64,000 bases of DNA from NCBI RefSeq assembly GCF_013255915.1, contig NZ_CP053896.1, forward strand, positions 3,906,001 through 3,970,000, given 5' to 3'. Origin of the DNA: Providencia rettgeri. GTDB lineage: Bacteria > Pseudomonadota > Gammaproteobacteria > Enterobacterales > Enterobacteriaceae. Under the pieces are notes generated by a model. It was not told the origin of the DNA. It did not search any database and saw only the letters and a list, made by a program, of their open reading frames with translations. Below are positions 39,918-50,881 of this stretch, in pieces. Position 1 is the first letter of the stretch. Each line of letters begins with the position of its first letter. Position numbers and translations under genes: made by a program.

Positions 39918-42011
39918 ATGGGTAAACAATTAATATGGATTGTGCTCGCATTACTTGGTGCTTTTTCACTGGGTTACATCGCCTTAAATCGAGGTGAACA
40001 GATTAATGCCCTGTGGATCGTTGTTGCAGCCGTGTGTATTTATCTGATTGCATACCGATATTATGGGCTTTTTATTGCTAAAAAAGTACTCCAAGTTGAT
40101 GCAACTCGTATGACACCAGCAATTCGTCATAACGATGGCTTAGACTACGTACCAACAGATAAAAAAGTATTATTTGGCCACCACTTTGCCGCTATCGCAG
40201 GTGCTGGCCCACTTGTCGGCCCTGTACTTGCGGCACAGATGGGGTATTTACCAGGCATGCTTTGGCTACTTGCCGGGGTTGTGCTAGCAGGGGCCGTACA
40301 AGACTTTATGGTGTTGTTTGTTTCAACACGTCGAGACGGCCGTTCACTGGGTGAATTAGTTAAAGAAGAAATGGGTAATACGGCAGGGGTTCTGGCTTTA
40401 ATTGCTTGTTTTATGATTATGGTGATTATCTTAGCCGTACTCGCTATGATTGTCGTAAAAGCCCTCACTCATAGCCCATGGGGAACTTACACCGTTGCCT
40501 TTACTATTCCATTGGCGATTTTTATGGGTATTTATACCCGTTATATACGGCCAGGACGCATTGGTGAAGTCTCTATTATAGGGTTAGTTTTCCTCGTATT
40601 TGCAATTATCTCTGGGGGTTGGGTCGCTGAAAGCGAAACTTGGGCACCTTATTTTGACTATACTGGTGTTCAACTCACTTGGATGTTAGTGGGATATGGC
40701 TTTGTTGCCGCTGTACTTCCTGTTTGGCTGCTACTTGCCCCACGAGACTACCTATCAACCTTCTTAAAAATCGGTACTATTATTGGTTTGGCAATTGGTA
40801 TTTTAATCCTCAATCCAAATCTACAAATGCCATCGCTGACCAAATATATTGATGGTACAGGCCCGGTTTGGGCAGGTGACTTGTTTCCATTCTTATTTAT
40901 TACCATTGCTTGCGGTGCCGTTTCTGGCTTCCACGCACTGATATCATCGGGCACCACACCCAAAATGTTGGCGAATGAAAACCAAGCTTGCTTTATCGGC
41001 TATGGTGGCATGTTGATGGAATCTTTTGTAGCTATCATGGCGTTAGTCGCCGCTTGTGTGATTGACCCGGGTGTTTATTTCGCCATGAATAGCCCCATGG
41101 CAATGTTAGCTCCCGCAGGTACACAAGATGTAGTCGCTTCTGCTGCCCAAGTCGTCAGTAGCTGGGGCTTCCAGATCACCCCTGAACAGCTTAACAGCAT
41201 TGCTAATGATGTGGGTGAAACCAGTATTATTTCACGTGCCGGAGGTGCTCCAACACTGGCTGTTGGGATGGCGTATATTCTCCACGGTGCCCTTGGCGGT
41301 CTAATGAATATCGCCTTCTGGTATCACTTTGCCATCCTATTTGAAGCGTTGTTCATTTTAACCGCGGTGGATGCAGGAACTCGAGCGGCACGCTTTATGC
41401 TGCAAGATTTACTGGGTGTGGTTTCTCCATCCTTGAAACGTACCGATTCGTTACCCGCAAACTTGATAGCAACCGCGCTATGTGTGCTGGCTTGGGGTTA
41501 TTTTCTTCACCAAGGTGTTGTCGACCCACTTGGCGGTATTAACACCTTATGGCCATTGTTTGGTATCGCGAACCAAATGTTAGCGGGTATGGCATTAATG
41601 CTGTGTGCTGTGGTACTGTTTAAAATGAAGCGCCAAAGATATGCATGGGTCGCTTTAGTCCCAACTGCATGGTTGTTAATCTGTACGATGACTGCAGGCT
41701 GGGAGAAAACTTTCAGTGAAGATGCCCGTGTTGGTTTCTTAGCTGTCGCAAATAAATTCCAAGCAATGATTGATAGCGGTAATATTCCAGTTCAATATAC
41801 GGAATCTCAATTAACTCAGTTAATTTTCAATAACCGCTTAGATGCAGGATTAACTATTTTCTTTATGATTGTTGTGGTATTGCTGGCTCTATTCTCCATC
41901 CGCACTGCGTTGAAGGCATTAAAATCCGACCAACCAACAGCGAATGAAGTACCATACGAAGCCATGCCAGCCAACTATGAAGAAATCGTGGCAAATACAC
42001 GCCATCATTGA
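39918..42011 (+). CDS. cstA: CstA, carbon-starvation peptide/pyruvate transporter
   Basis: Large inner-membrane carrier induced in carbon starvation, implicated in peptide and pyruvate uptake; 697 residues from ATG 39918 (MGKQLIWIVL). That start has GGGGA 5 nt upstream, though ATG 39906 is also possible. Very close to E. coli CstA throughout, for example RHNDGLDYVPTDKKVLFGHH, AGAGPLVGPVLAAQMGYLPG and FHALISSGTTPKMLANE. It is followed by ybdD, the cstA-ybdD pairing of E. coli (rather than btsT-yjiX). Confidence 0.94.
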   Translation: MGKQLIWIVLALLGAFSLGYIALNRGEQINALWIVVAAVCIYLIAYRYYGLFIAKKVLQVDATRMTPAIRHNDGLDYVPTDKKVLFGHHFAAIAGAGPLVGPVLAAQMGYLPGMLWLLAGVVLAGAVQDFMVLFVSTRRDGRSLGELVKEEMGNTAGVLALIACFMIMVIILAVLAMIVVKALTHSPWGTYTVAFTIPLAIFMGIYTRYIRPGRIGEVSIIGLVFLVFAIISGGWVAESETWAPYFDYTGVQLTWMLVGYGFVAAVLPVWLLLAPRDYLSTFLKIGTIIGLAIGILILNPNLQMPSLTKYIDGTGPVWAGDLFPFLFITIACGAVSGFHALISSGTTPKMLANENQACFIGYGGMLMESFVAIMALVAACVIDPGVYFAMNSPMAMLAPAGTQDVVASAAQVVSSWGFQITPEQLNSIANDVGETSIISRAGGAPTLAVGMAYILHGALGGLMNIAFWYHFAILFEALFILTAVDAGTRAARFMLQDLLGVVSPSLKRTDSLPANLIATALCVLAWGYFLHQGVVDPLGGINTLWPLFGIANQMLAGMALMLCAVVLFKMKRQRYAWVALVPTAWLLICTMTAGWEKTFSEDARVGFLAVANKFQAMIDSGNIPVQYTESQLTQLIFNNRLDAGLTIFFMIVVVLLALFSIRTALKALKSDQPTANEVPYEAMPANYEEIVANTRHH

Positions 42012-42044
42012 TTTTCGCGGAAAAGCTTGTCACTGTTTAGGGCA

Positions 42045-42259
42045 TATACTCTTTCTCCAAAATAATTCACGTTGGAGCAAGGCGGCAAAGAAGATAATCC
42101 CTAGGAGCATACTCCAGTATGTGACTAGGGTTAGCGAATAAAGCCAACGCAGCAATAGCGTGAAGTATGAAGGAGAAACTAGGAGCATACATAACAGTAT
42201 GTGACTTGGGTAGCCGAGAGCAGCCAACACCGCTACAACACAAAGTATGACGAGGATTT
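42045..42259 (+). repeat. ERIC doublet between cstA and ybdD
   Basis: A full ERIC (about 42045-42172: CACGTTGGAGCAAGGCGGCA, GGAGCATACTCCAGTATGTG, AAGCCAACGCAGCAATAGCG, TGAAGTATGA) is followed directly by a second unit lacking its left end (about 42176-42257: AGGAGCATACATAACAGTAT, GCAGCCAACACCGC, AAGTATGACGAGGA). The last GAGGA serves as the likely ribosome site of ybdD. Confidence 0.85.
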
Positions 42260-42457
42260 ATGTTTGGAGAACTGGGAAAAGCAGCCCGCTACCTAGGCCA
42301 AGCGGCAAAAATGATGGTCGGCGTCCCCGATTACGACAACTACGTCGCTCATATGCAAAAAACGCACCCTGACCAAACTCCCATGACCTATGAAGAGTTT
42401 TTTAAAGAGCGCCAAGATGCACGTTACGGTGGTAAAGGTGGGTTTAAGTGCTGTTAG
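42260..42457 (+). CDS. ybdD: YbdD/YjiX-family small protein
   Basis: 65 residues, family of CstA/BtsT accessory proteins. [40 protein letters not shown] and [10 protein letters not shown] fit YbdD better than YjiX. E. coli evidence indicates these small proteins are needed for activity of their transporter partner. Terminal Cys-Cys is conserved. Confidence 0.92.
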   Translation: MFGELGKAARYLGQAAKMMVGVPDYDNYVAHMQKTHPDQTPMTYEEFFKERQDARYGGKGGFKCC

Positions 42458-42479
42458 GCCTTAAAAAATAGACAAAAAA

Positions 42480-42510
42480 AGCCGTGGCATTCGACCACGG
42501 CTTTTTATTT
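42480..42510. terminator. bidirectional terminator ybdD / efp
   Basis: AGCCGTGG-CATTCGA-CCACGGCT with seven A on the left and TTTTTATTTTT on the right; it serves both convergent genes. Confidence 0.92.
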
Positions 42511-42536
42511 TTAACGATTCAGTATAGGATCAACCG

Positions 42537-43103
42537 TTATTTTACGCGTGAAACATACTCGCCAGAACGAGTATCAACACGGATCACTTCACCGATCTGA
42601 ACAAACAGAGGAACCTTAACCACTGCGCCAGTGCTCAGTGTTGCAGGTTTACCACCTGTACCTGCGGTATCACCTTTCAGGCCAGGGTCAGTATCAGTAA
42701 TTTCTAACTCAACAAAGTTAGGTGGAGTGACCGCGATAGGACGGCCGTCCCACAGTGTTAAAATACATTCTGCTTGGTCAACTAACCATTTTGCGTTATC
42801 GCCAACGGTTTTTTCGTCCGCTGCTAACTGTTCGAAAGTTTCGTTGTTCATGAAATGCCAGAACTCACCGTCGTTGTACAGGTAAGTTAAGTTCATATCC
42901 ATGACATCTGCACCTTCAACAGAGTCAGTAGACTTAAATGTTTTTTCCAACAGTTTGTTAGAAATCAGTTTACGGATACGCACACGTGCGAACGCTTGAC
43001 CTTTACCCGGTTTGACGAATTCACTTTCTAAAACGACACAAGGCTCGCCATCTAACATGATTTTAAGACCTGAGCGGAATTCATTGGTACTATAAGTAGC
43101 CAT
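42537..43103 (-). CDS. efp: Elongation factor P
   Basis: 188-residue translation factor that relieves ribosome stalling at polyproline. The modified lysine loop is [18 protein letters not shown] (K34 of PGKGQ), target of EpmA/EpmB. C-terminus [12 protein letters not shown] is typical. Divergent from epmB, as in E. coli. Confidence 0.97.
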   Translation of the reverse strand: MATYSTNEFRSGLKIMLDGEPCVVLESEFVKPGKGQAFARVRIRKLISNKLLEKTFKSTDSVEGADVMDMNLTYLYNDGEFWHFMNNETFEQLAADEKTVGDNAKWLVDQAECILTLWDGRPIAVTPPNFVELEITDTDPGLKGDTAGTGGKPATLSTGAVVKVPLFVQIGEVIRVDTRSGEYVSRVK

Positions 43104-43146
43104 GGTGATCCTCTAATTTATAAACTAAAAATGGCATAGCCAAAAA

Positions 43147-44175
43147 ATGGTCGATATTGTAACTCAAAATACCTCATCCAGAGAAGTCTGGATACAACAA
43201 CTTGCAGAAGCAATCACTAATCCAGATGAATTGCTGCAAATACTTAACCTAGAAAATCACCTTTTATCAAAAGAAGGCAGTGAGGCACGTAAACTATTTC
43301 CTTTACGCGTTCCAGTGCCCTTTATTTCCCGTATGAAGAAAGGCGATCCACTAGATCCTCTGTTATTGCAGGTATTAACCGCAAAAGCAGAGTTTGATAT
43401 ACATCCAGGTTTTTCTACTGACCCACTAGAAGAGCAGGATAATGAAATTCCAAGTTTACTGCATAAATACCACAACCGCGCATTACTGCTGGTAAAAGGT
43501 GGCTGTGCAGTCAACTGTCGCTACTGTTTTCGCCGGCATTTTCCTTATGAAGACAACAAAGGAAATAAAAATAACTGGTTGATGGCTGTGGATTATATAA
43601 AAAACCACACCGAACTCAATGAAATCATCTTCTCAGGTGGTGATCCATTGATGGCAAAAGACCATGAACTCGATTGGCTTATCAGCCAATTAGAGGCGAT
43701 CCCACATATAAAACGCCTTAGAATTCATACTCGCTTGCCTGTAGTGATACCTGAACGTATCACTGAAACTCTCTGTAAACGCCTTGCTAGCTCAAGGTTA
43801 CAAGTAATTATGGTGACACACGTTAACCATGCTAACGAAATCGACGAGTCATTCACCAATGCTATGCAAAAACTAAAGTTATCAGGTGTGACATTATTAA
43901 ACCAAAGCGTATTACTGCGCCAAGTTAATGACAACGTGACAGCTCTGATGAATTTAAGTAATGCTCTGTTTGATGCGGGTATTTTACCTTATTACTTACA
44001 TGTATTAGATAAAGTCCAAGGTGCCGCTCACTTTTTAGTGAGTGATACTGAAGCTAGACAATTAATACAGCAATTATTGAGTAAAGTCTCAGGGTACCTT
44101 GTACCTAAGCTCGCTCGGGAAATTGGGGGAGAGCCAAGTAAAACACTGCTTGACCTTAATTTAAGGCAGAACTAG
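43147..44175 (+). CDS. epmB: EpmB, lysine 2,3-aminomutase for EF-P modification
   Basis: Radical-SAM, PLP-dependent enzyme making (R)-beta-lysine for EpmA, 342 residues. The 4Fe-4S radical-SAM motif is KGGCAVNCRYCFRRHFPYED (CxxxCxxC), followed by IIFSGGDPLMAKDHEL. The C-terminus GYLVPKLAREIGGEPSKTLL includes the PLP-lysine region. Confidence 0.96.
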   Translation: MVDIVTQNTSSREVWIQQLAEAITNPDELLQILNLENHLLSKEGSEARKLFPLRVPVPFISRMKKGDPLDPLLLQVLTAKAEFDIHPGFSTDPLEEQDNEIPSLLHKYHNRALLLVKGGCAVNCRYCFRRHFPYEDNKGNKNNWLMAVDYIKNHTELNEIIFSGGDPLMAKDHELDWLISQLEAIPHIKRLRIHTRLPVVIPERITETLCKRLASSRLQVIMVTHVNHANEIDESFTNAMQKLKLSGVTLLNQSVLLRQVNDNVTALMNLSNALFDAGILPYYLHVLDKVQGAAHFLVSDTEARQLIQQLLSKVSGYLVPKLAREIGGEPSKTLLDLNLRQN

Positions 44176-44181
44176 AAAGCA

Positions 44182-44206
44182 AAACGCCCAAATCATCATT
44201 TGGGCG
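44182..44206 (-). terminator. terminator of yjeI
   Basis: CGCCCAAA-TCATCA-TTTGGGCG, followed on the minus strand by TTTTGC; between convergent epmB and yjeI. Confidence 0.75.
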
Positions 44207-44219
44207 CTATGAATTCATT

Positions 44220-44564
44220 TTAGGGGCACTTATAAACTTGGCCAACCATTTTGCTATCTAATGGAATGAAGCTAGATAACACAGTTTCACTTGGGCTTGA
44301 TGCACCAAAAATCACGTTACCGCCCATTGCCGCGGCTTTATTACGTAAATCATTTGCTGCGCTGCGCATTGAGCTAGATTCATTATTCACACCACTCAAC
44401 CAGTTGCTTTGAGTCCCTGCAACCTGACCGAGAAGTTGGCAATCACTTCCTGGTTGATTCTCAACAAAACGAACTTGTGAGCCTGCCGCAGTCAAATTAG
44501 TTGTTGTTGAACAACCTGCTAAAAGCAATAATGCAGCAGCACCAAGCAAGACTTTAATTCGCAT
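44220..44564 (-). CDS. yjeI: YjeI-like DUF4156 lipoprotein
   Basis: 114-residue lipoprotein. I chose ATG 44564 (MRIKVLLGAAALLLLAGCS), which gives a classical lipobox LAGC and has GAGGGA upstream. Mature part includes VRFVENQPGSDCQLLGQVAG, SNWLSG, MRSAANDLRNKAAAMGGNVI and the end GQVYKCP, as in E. coli YjeI, which is also between epmB and groEL. Function unknown. Confidence 0.9.
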   Translation of the reverse strand: MRIKVLLGAAALLLLAGCSTTTNLTAAGSQVRFVENQPGSDCQLLGQVAGTQSNWLSGVNNESSSMRSAANDLRNKAAAMGGNVIFGASSPSETVLSSFIPLDSKMVGQVYKCP

Positions 44565-44984
44565 GTTTTCCCTCATTTTTTCATTGTGTTTTTGCAGCTG
44601 GTTTGAAAATCGCTTTAGTTTCAATAATCTATTAATTGAAATATCTAGGAGGTGATTAACATACAGCGCCATAATTGCCGCACATCACCAGCCGAATAGA
44701 GTTTACCACAAATTAACCAAGAACCTGCTCTATTCTTTACTAATTCAAACCATTTACCTTACGTTAAATATAACCTGTGAAGCAACATTGACGCAAAAAT
44801 AAATCGTATAACGCATTAATTGTACATCGTTTCGAGGTATTACATTCATCAATAATTAATGGTTATATATTTATTAAAAACCAATAAAAAACCGGCACCG
44901 CTAGGAACACTAACGATACCGGTTTTGTGGTGGGTAGCCCTAACTGAGTTAGTAACTACTTAAGCTTGATGTCGCCAGCTGGCT
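44565..44984. other. intergenic region between yjeI and the 3' end of the intron
   Basis: About 420 bp, AT-rich. It holds the yjeI promoter and the terminator at 44887-44926; I see no ORF worth calling. 44927-44984 is the 3' exon side of the group II intron insertion. Confidence 0.5.
44887..44926 (-). terminator. terminator downstream of the groE/intron unit
   Basis: AAAACCGG ... CCGGTTTT arms with a partly paired interior (GTATCGTTAG / CTAGCGGTGC side), followed on the minus strand by TTTTTTATT. First strong minus-strand terminator shape seen after groEL. Confidence 0.75.
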
Positions 44985-45025
44985 GTCGGGTAGCAGCAGC
45001 GCATTACTGCGCCGCCGCCCCCTAA

Positions 45026-45059
45026 GAACCGTACATGCAAGTTTCCCCGCATACGGCTC
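45026..45059 (-). ncRNA. group II intron domain V
   Basis: 34-nt hairpin on the minus strand starting GAGCCGTATGCGGGGAAAC with the closing arm GCATGTACGGTTC. The stem, AC bulge region and GAAA loop are as in bacterial introns. It is the catalytic centre of the ribozyme. Confidence 0.92.
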
Positions 45060-45113
45060 AAGCCTTTATAAGCCCGCACTTCTGTTTGGGCCGACAACAT
45101 TATAATTGTTGGA

Positions 45114-45338
45114 CTAGCCCTTTGGCGGGAAAGGATCATTACCGTAAGTGTTTCGCTCACGAATTTTTCCATTCTCACCATGAATGAAAACTTCACTCCT
45201 TTGATTCTTAGCTATATCACGCGCAGCTTCAAAAGCTTCCTGCTGCGTGCGATGATGCGAAGTATCTCTGGAATTATTTTCACCAAGTACCGCCCAACCA
45301 TTACCTCTTTTAACTACATGTTGATTTTTACCTGCCAT
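45114..45338 (-). CDS. DUF2188 protein encoded inside the intron
   Basis: 74 residues: MAGKNQHVVKRGNGWAVLGE, TQQEAFEAARDIAKNQRSEV, FIHGENGKIRERNTYGNDPF, PPKG. This is a typical complete DUF2188 protein, function unknown. GGAGGT lies 5 nt before the ATG. The gene is between the maturase stop and domain V, in the same orientation, so it rides within domain IV. A short hairpin (TACAGT...ACTGTA) and AT-rich sequence upstream suggest its own control region. Confidence 0.85.
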   Translation of the reverse strand: MAGKNQHVVKRGNGWAVLGENNSRDTSHHRTQQEAFEAARDIAKNQRSEVFIHGENGKIRERNTYGNDPFPPKG

Positions 45339-45442
45339 GGGTCACCTCCTTACAGTTTCATGACACTGTATAAATTACCATGACAACCATAAACAATCAA
45401 TATATTGATCATTCAATAACGAAAAAACACCACATATAGTAT

Positions 45443-47101
45443 TTAATCCACTTCATGGTTATGGATCAACCGATGACAATTCGGATGTAACATCATTAAA
45501 TTATCGCTTTCGTCACCTCCTCCATCTACCCGTCTGATAATATGATGTATATCCCAATCATCATTATCTCTGAATAGTTGGTGGCAGACTGGGCAGCGAT
45601 AGCCTTGCCGTTCCCAAATTAATCTCAGTTTTCCTCGCTGCATTTTCCCTTCTTTCCAGCGCTTAATTTGCCGCTGTTCAAAGTACAGTTCGTCAACCGG
45701 ATCATATGGGTTCGCCTCAGCCCTGATTTTAATATGCCTTTTAATCGGGATATCTTTGCAGGACACTAGCCTTCTCAGGCCGTTATCCGCATCAATACTC
45801 TGGAATACCCAGTTCTCGCTCCCGACCGAATGAAAATACTTCTTTTTCACCCAATACTTGTTGCGATTCCCGTGCCGACGGCATGACCAGCGCCAGAGCA
45901 ATTTCCAGACGCGATAGTCGATATAGCTGAACGTTTCTTTGGCAACAATATGACGATGATAATTTGCCCAACCCCGTAATACCGGATTAAGTTGCCTTAT
46001 CAAATCACCCTGTTTTGATGCCGCATTACGCTTCACTATTTGCCGGATTTTCTGAAGATGATTACGCAATCCCTTAGCAGCTGGCTTTATCAGCATTTTG
46101 CCACGATACTTGCGTACATTCTGTCCCAGAAAATCAAACCCTTCCGAAATATGCGTTATCACGGTTTTTTCTGGTGATAATTGCAGCCCTCGTTCCGCCA
46201 TAAATGCTTCAACAAGGGGTTTGATTTTATTCTCAAGTAACTCTTTCGAGATGCAAGTAATGATAAAATCGTCCGCATAACGCACATAATTGACCTTGGT
46301 TTTATAACTGGCTTTGGTGTTTTTCTTCCCGAAATGGGTTTCAAGCACCTCTTCCAATCCATCCAGAGCCATATTTGCCAGTACAGGGGAAATAATGCCT
46401 CCCTGTGGTGTACCAGCTTCTGTCGGGTATAAACGACCGGATTCCATAAATCCCGCTTTAAGCCATTTCCCGAGTACCTGTTTATCCAACAGAATGTTGG
46501 CAAGTAACCAGTCATGACTGATGTTATCAAAACATCCTTTTATATCGCCTTCCAGTACCCATTCCGCAGAGCTTTTACGACTGAGATTAACAAAACATTG
46601 TTCAATCGCATCCGCAGCTGAACGAGCCGGACGAAAGCCATAACTGTTGCGATCTGCCTTAGTTTCCGAGACGGGATCAAGTGCCAGCAGGTATAGTGCC
46701 TGCATCGCCCTGTCCTTCATCGTCGGTATCCCCAAAGGACGGTATTTGCCGTTACTTTTAGGAATGTAAACCCGCCTTAACGGAGACGGCTTATAACCTG
46801 TCCGTTTAAGCTGATCGATCGCATACCATTTACTTTCGGGAGTGTTCCACAACTGGCGATCCACTCCGGCTGTCTTTTTGCCTCGATTTTCGGTAACCCG
46901 CCTGACAGCCAAAGCTTTGGCTGCAAACGAGCGCGTCAGCATTCTTTGCAGGGCTTTCACCCTGCGCCAATGCTTCTGCTTTGTTGCCTTTGCGATTCGT
47001 ACCTGTAGCCCTCTGACCTGACGGTGTATCTGACACCAGTTAATCTGATGCCAGTTTTCCGCCCTGCCGGAAAGCGCAGGTACTTCTATTAACGTACTCA
47101 A
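45443..47101 (-). CDS. ltrA: group II intron reverse transcriptase/maturase (LtrA type)
   Basis: 552-residue intron-encoded protein: RT domain (RVYIPKSNGKYRPLGIPTMK, SYGFRPARSAADAI, EGDIKGCFDNISHDWL, AGTPQGGIISPVLANMALD, catalytic YADD in VRYADDFIITC). The maturase domain X follows (LNPVLRGWANYHRHIV), then a C-terminal HNH nuclease (CPVCHQLF ... DIHHIIRRVDGGGDESDNL ... HPNCHRLIH). All catalytic residues appear intact, so the element may be mobile. Confidence 0.96.
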   Translation of the reverse strand: MSTLIEVPALSGRAENWHQINWCQIHRQVRGLQVRIAKATKQKHWRRVKALQRMLTRSFAAKALAVRRVTENRGKKTAGVDRQLWNTPESKWYAIDQLKRTGYKPSPLRRVYIPKSNGKYRPLGIPTMKDRAMQALYLLALDPVSETKADRNSYGFRPARSAADAIEQCFVNLSRKSSAEWVLEGDIKGCFDNISHDWLLANILLDKQVLGKWLKAGFMESGRLYPTEAGTPQGGIISPVLANMALDGLEEVLETHFGKKNTKASYKTKVNYVRYADDFIITCISKELLENKIKPLVEAFMAERGLQLSPEKTVITHISEGFDFLGQNVRKYRGKMLIKPAAKGLRNHLQKIRQIVKRNAASKQGDLIRQLNPVLRGWANYHRHIVAKETFSYIDYRVWKLLWRWSCRRHGNRNKYWVKKKYFHSVGSENWVFQSIDADNGLRRLVSCKDIPIKRHIKIRAEANPYDPVDELYFEQRQIKRWKEGKMQRGKLRLIWERQGYRCPVCHQLFRDNDDWDIHHIIRRVDGGGDESDNLMMLHPNCHRLIHNHEVD

Positions 47102-47723
47102 CTTGCTACTCTCCTCAGTGCTTTGGATTAGAAAGCCCCAAGCGAGAGCTGACAGATAGCCCCCTTGCAGGAGTTATCTTATGCTCCCGCAAGGGTTAGG
47201 TCAGAACAGAGAACTGCCCTGACCAACTTTCTGTCACGTTAGATTTGCTTTACAGTACTGCACACAATTAAAGACCAGTCGGAAGTCTGCCCCGTTTCCG
47301 GTAGAGGAACATTTAACCTCTTATCCATTCCATTACAGAACGGCATTCGCTTTCTCCAACCTCCTTTACCCGCACTCTCAACAGCTGGTCTTGCGACTTA
47401 CCTGCCACATTGTGGCGAAAATACGGGCTTACCGAGTTCCGTACTCATGACACGGATCACTTAGGTTCTGCCTATACACCGAAGGTCTGTTGGTAACGTA
47501 TTCCCAGATGTAATAGGAATAACCGACCTTGTACCTTTTGGTCACAGCATATCAGTAGCTTTTGCTGCTTGCGGCTGACGGTGCTTACGGACAGTTCACT
47601 TAATGTTAACCCTATGATCCAGCCTAGCCTCTCATTCACCTGCTACTGGTAAAATCCACTGTTTATCTCACGATAAATCAGCACCCAAACATCGGGGAGT
47701 ACATTGTCAGAGCGCTCTCACAC

Positions 47724-48213
47724 CTCACCATTACTAGCGACGCGCTGCTCCTAGGCTACTGTTAGTTACACAACAGGTCTGGCTCTGTATCAGATGCAAT
47801 ACAGTCAGACAATCATCAGCACAGCTTCACACCGGTAGGTGCTGGCGTACATAAATTTGATAGAGACGATGTTAACCCCGTTACATCACAAGCTAAAAAA
47901 ATCTGCCTTGTTTCAACGTGTATCTTTTGACGTTATAACAGTGATTAAGTGATAACAATATTGAAAATTCAAATGGTTATCGCATTAAAACGCTGTTACA
48001 CATTATTTAGAAAGGAATACTGACTTTAAAGTCCGCAACCAGAAATTAGTTCTTCACCAAGTGAAGAGCCGATGTCCGGGAGAATTTAAAGCCCGGAACA
48101 TCGGACATATCATTATTATGCTATTTCGGCGGGGAATAGTGAGTACAACTATCAGTTAGTACTCACTATGGACGTAGCCCGCTCGGCTAGCTACCTACGC
48201 GACTCTCGTCGCA
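47724..48213 (-). other. non-coding region between groEL and the intron
   Basis: 490 nt with no plausible ORF but several minus-strand stem-loops. Examples are ATAGTGAGTAC...GTACTCACTAT (about 48131-48167), a GATGTTCCGGGC...-CCCGGACATC structure (about 48072-48108) and CTTCAC-TTG-GTGAAG near 48055-48070. None has a T-tract. It may be the 3' UTR of groESL or a remnant of a mobile element. Confidence 0.4.
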
Positions 48214-49869
<1,656 letters not shown>

Positions 49870-49908
49870 TCAAATTCTTTTCGTTCGTTGAGAAGTTTTA
49901 AGTGAAAA

Positions 49909-50259
<351 letters not shown>

Positions 50260-50286
50260 TTAAATAAACTAGTACCATGTTTGAGC

Positions 50287-50315
50287 AGATTGGGGCGAAG
50301 AAGAGGGACTTCAAG
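50287..50315 (-). promoter_or_regulatory. sigma-32 heat-shock promoter of groESL
   Basis: Minus strand: CTTGAAG (-35, 50315-50309), 13-nt spacer, CCCCAATCT (-10, 50295-50287). It matches the RpoH consensus CTTGAAA / CCCCATNT and the E. coli groE promoter. Confidence 0.9.
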
Positions 50316-50316
50316 G

Positions 50317-50350
50317 GGGGAGATAAAAAATTTTTCATTTTTATCTCCCC
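50317..50350 (-). terminator. fxsA terminator
   Basis: GGGGAGATAAAAA ... TTTTTTATCTCCCC stem, directly abutting the groE -35 box, so it separates fxsA from the heat-shock unit. Confidence 0.75.
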
Positions 50351-50365
50351 ATAAATAGGGTGGTT

Positions 50366-50881
50366 TTATGGTTTAGGGCGTTCGTCTTTATCTGATGAAT
50401 CTGTTTTATCTGAATTATCGATTGTAAAAGAAGGATCATCTTGCTTACGTTGGAATTCCCCCTCAAAAGTATCGCCACGTTGAAAGCCGCTATTTCCTGT
50501 TTGGTTAAAACCTGAACCCGGCTGGTAGAAACGAATATGAGGAATTAAGCGCATTACAATAAGCTTTTGAATTGGCGGAAGTAACAATAGTAAGCCAATA
50601 AAATCTGTAAAGAACCCCGGCACAATCAACAAGAAGCCCGCTAAAACCAATGCAACGCTCTTGATCATTTCAGCTGCTGGGCTTTCACCCGATGCTAACT
50701 TTTGTTGGATTTGTAGTACATTTTTCATACCTTGATTTTTAACGAGTGACACACCTAAACAGGATGTCAAAACGACCAAAATTAGCGTCATTAAAACACC
50801 AACTTCGGATGCAACCCGCACAAAAATCACGGATTCAATGTAAACGAGAATACATATCAGAATGAGTGGTAACCAGCGCAC
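50366..50881 (-). CDS. fxsA: FxsA, inner-membrane protein affecting phage T7 exclusion
   Basis: 171 residues, up to four membrane segments then a polar tail rich in Asp/Ser. Start MRWLPLILICILVYIESVIF and FLLIVPGFFTDFIGLLLLLPP are as in FxsA. In E. coli overproduction relieves F-plasmid exclusion of T7. The location between groES and aspA matches E. coli. Confidence 0.92.
   Translation of the reverse strand: MRWLPLILICILVYIESVIFVRVASEVGVLMTLILVVLTSCLGVSLVKNQGMKNVLQIQQKLASGESPAAEMIKSVALVLAGFLLIVPGFFTDFIGLLLLLPPIQKLIVMRLIPHIRFYQPGSGFNQTGNSGFQRGDTFEGEFQRKQDDPSFTIDNSDKTDSSDKDERPKP

Larger units (their letters stand above)
44985..47723 (-). mobile_element. group II intron (retroelement) with maturase and cargo gene
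   Basis: The 5' end GTGTGAGAGCG is at 47723. The 5' structural domains occupy about 620 nt before the maturase start. Domain V is at 45059-45026, beginning GAGCCGTATGCGGGG and closing with TGTACGGTTC. Domain VI follows, with a bulged A near the end, and the 3' end is CTACCCGAC at 44985. Total about 2739 nt. Two ORFs lie in domain IV, both in intron sense. The element sits about 490 nt downstream of the groEL stop, in the same direction. End positions are from consensus matches and may be off by a few bases. Confidence 0.88.

Noticed and set aside
39918..42011. BtsT (YjiY) instead of CstA
   Set aside because: N-terminus, length and the following YbdD-like gene agree better with CstA-YbdD.
44960..45196. 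78-residue minus-strand ORF across domain V
   Set aside because: It runs through the ribozyme core and overlaps the DUF2188 gene in another frame.
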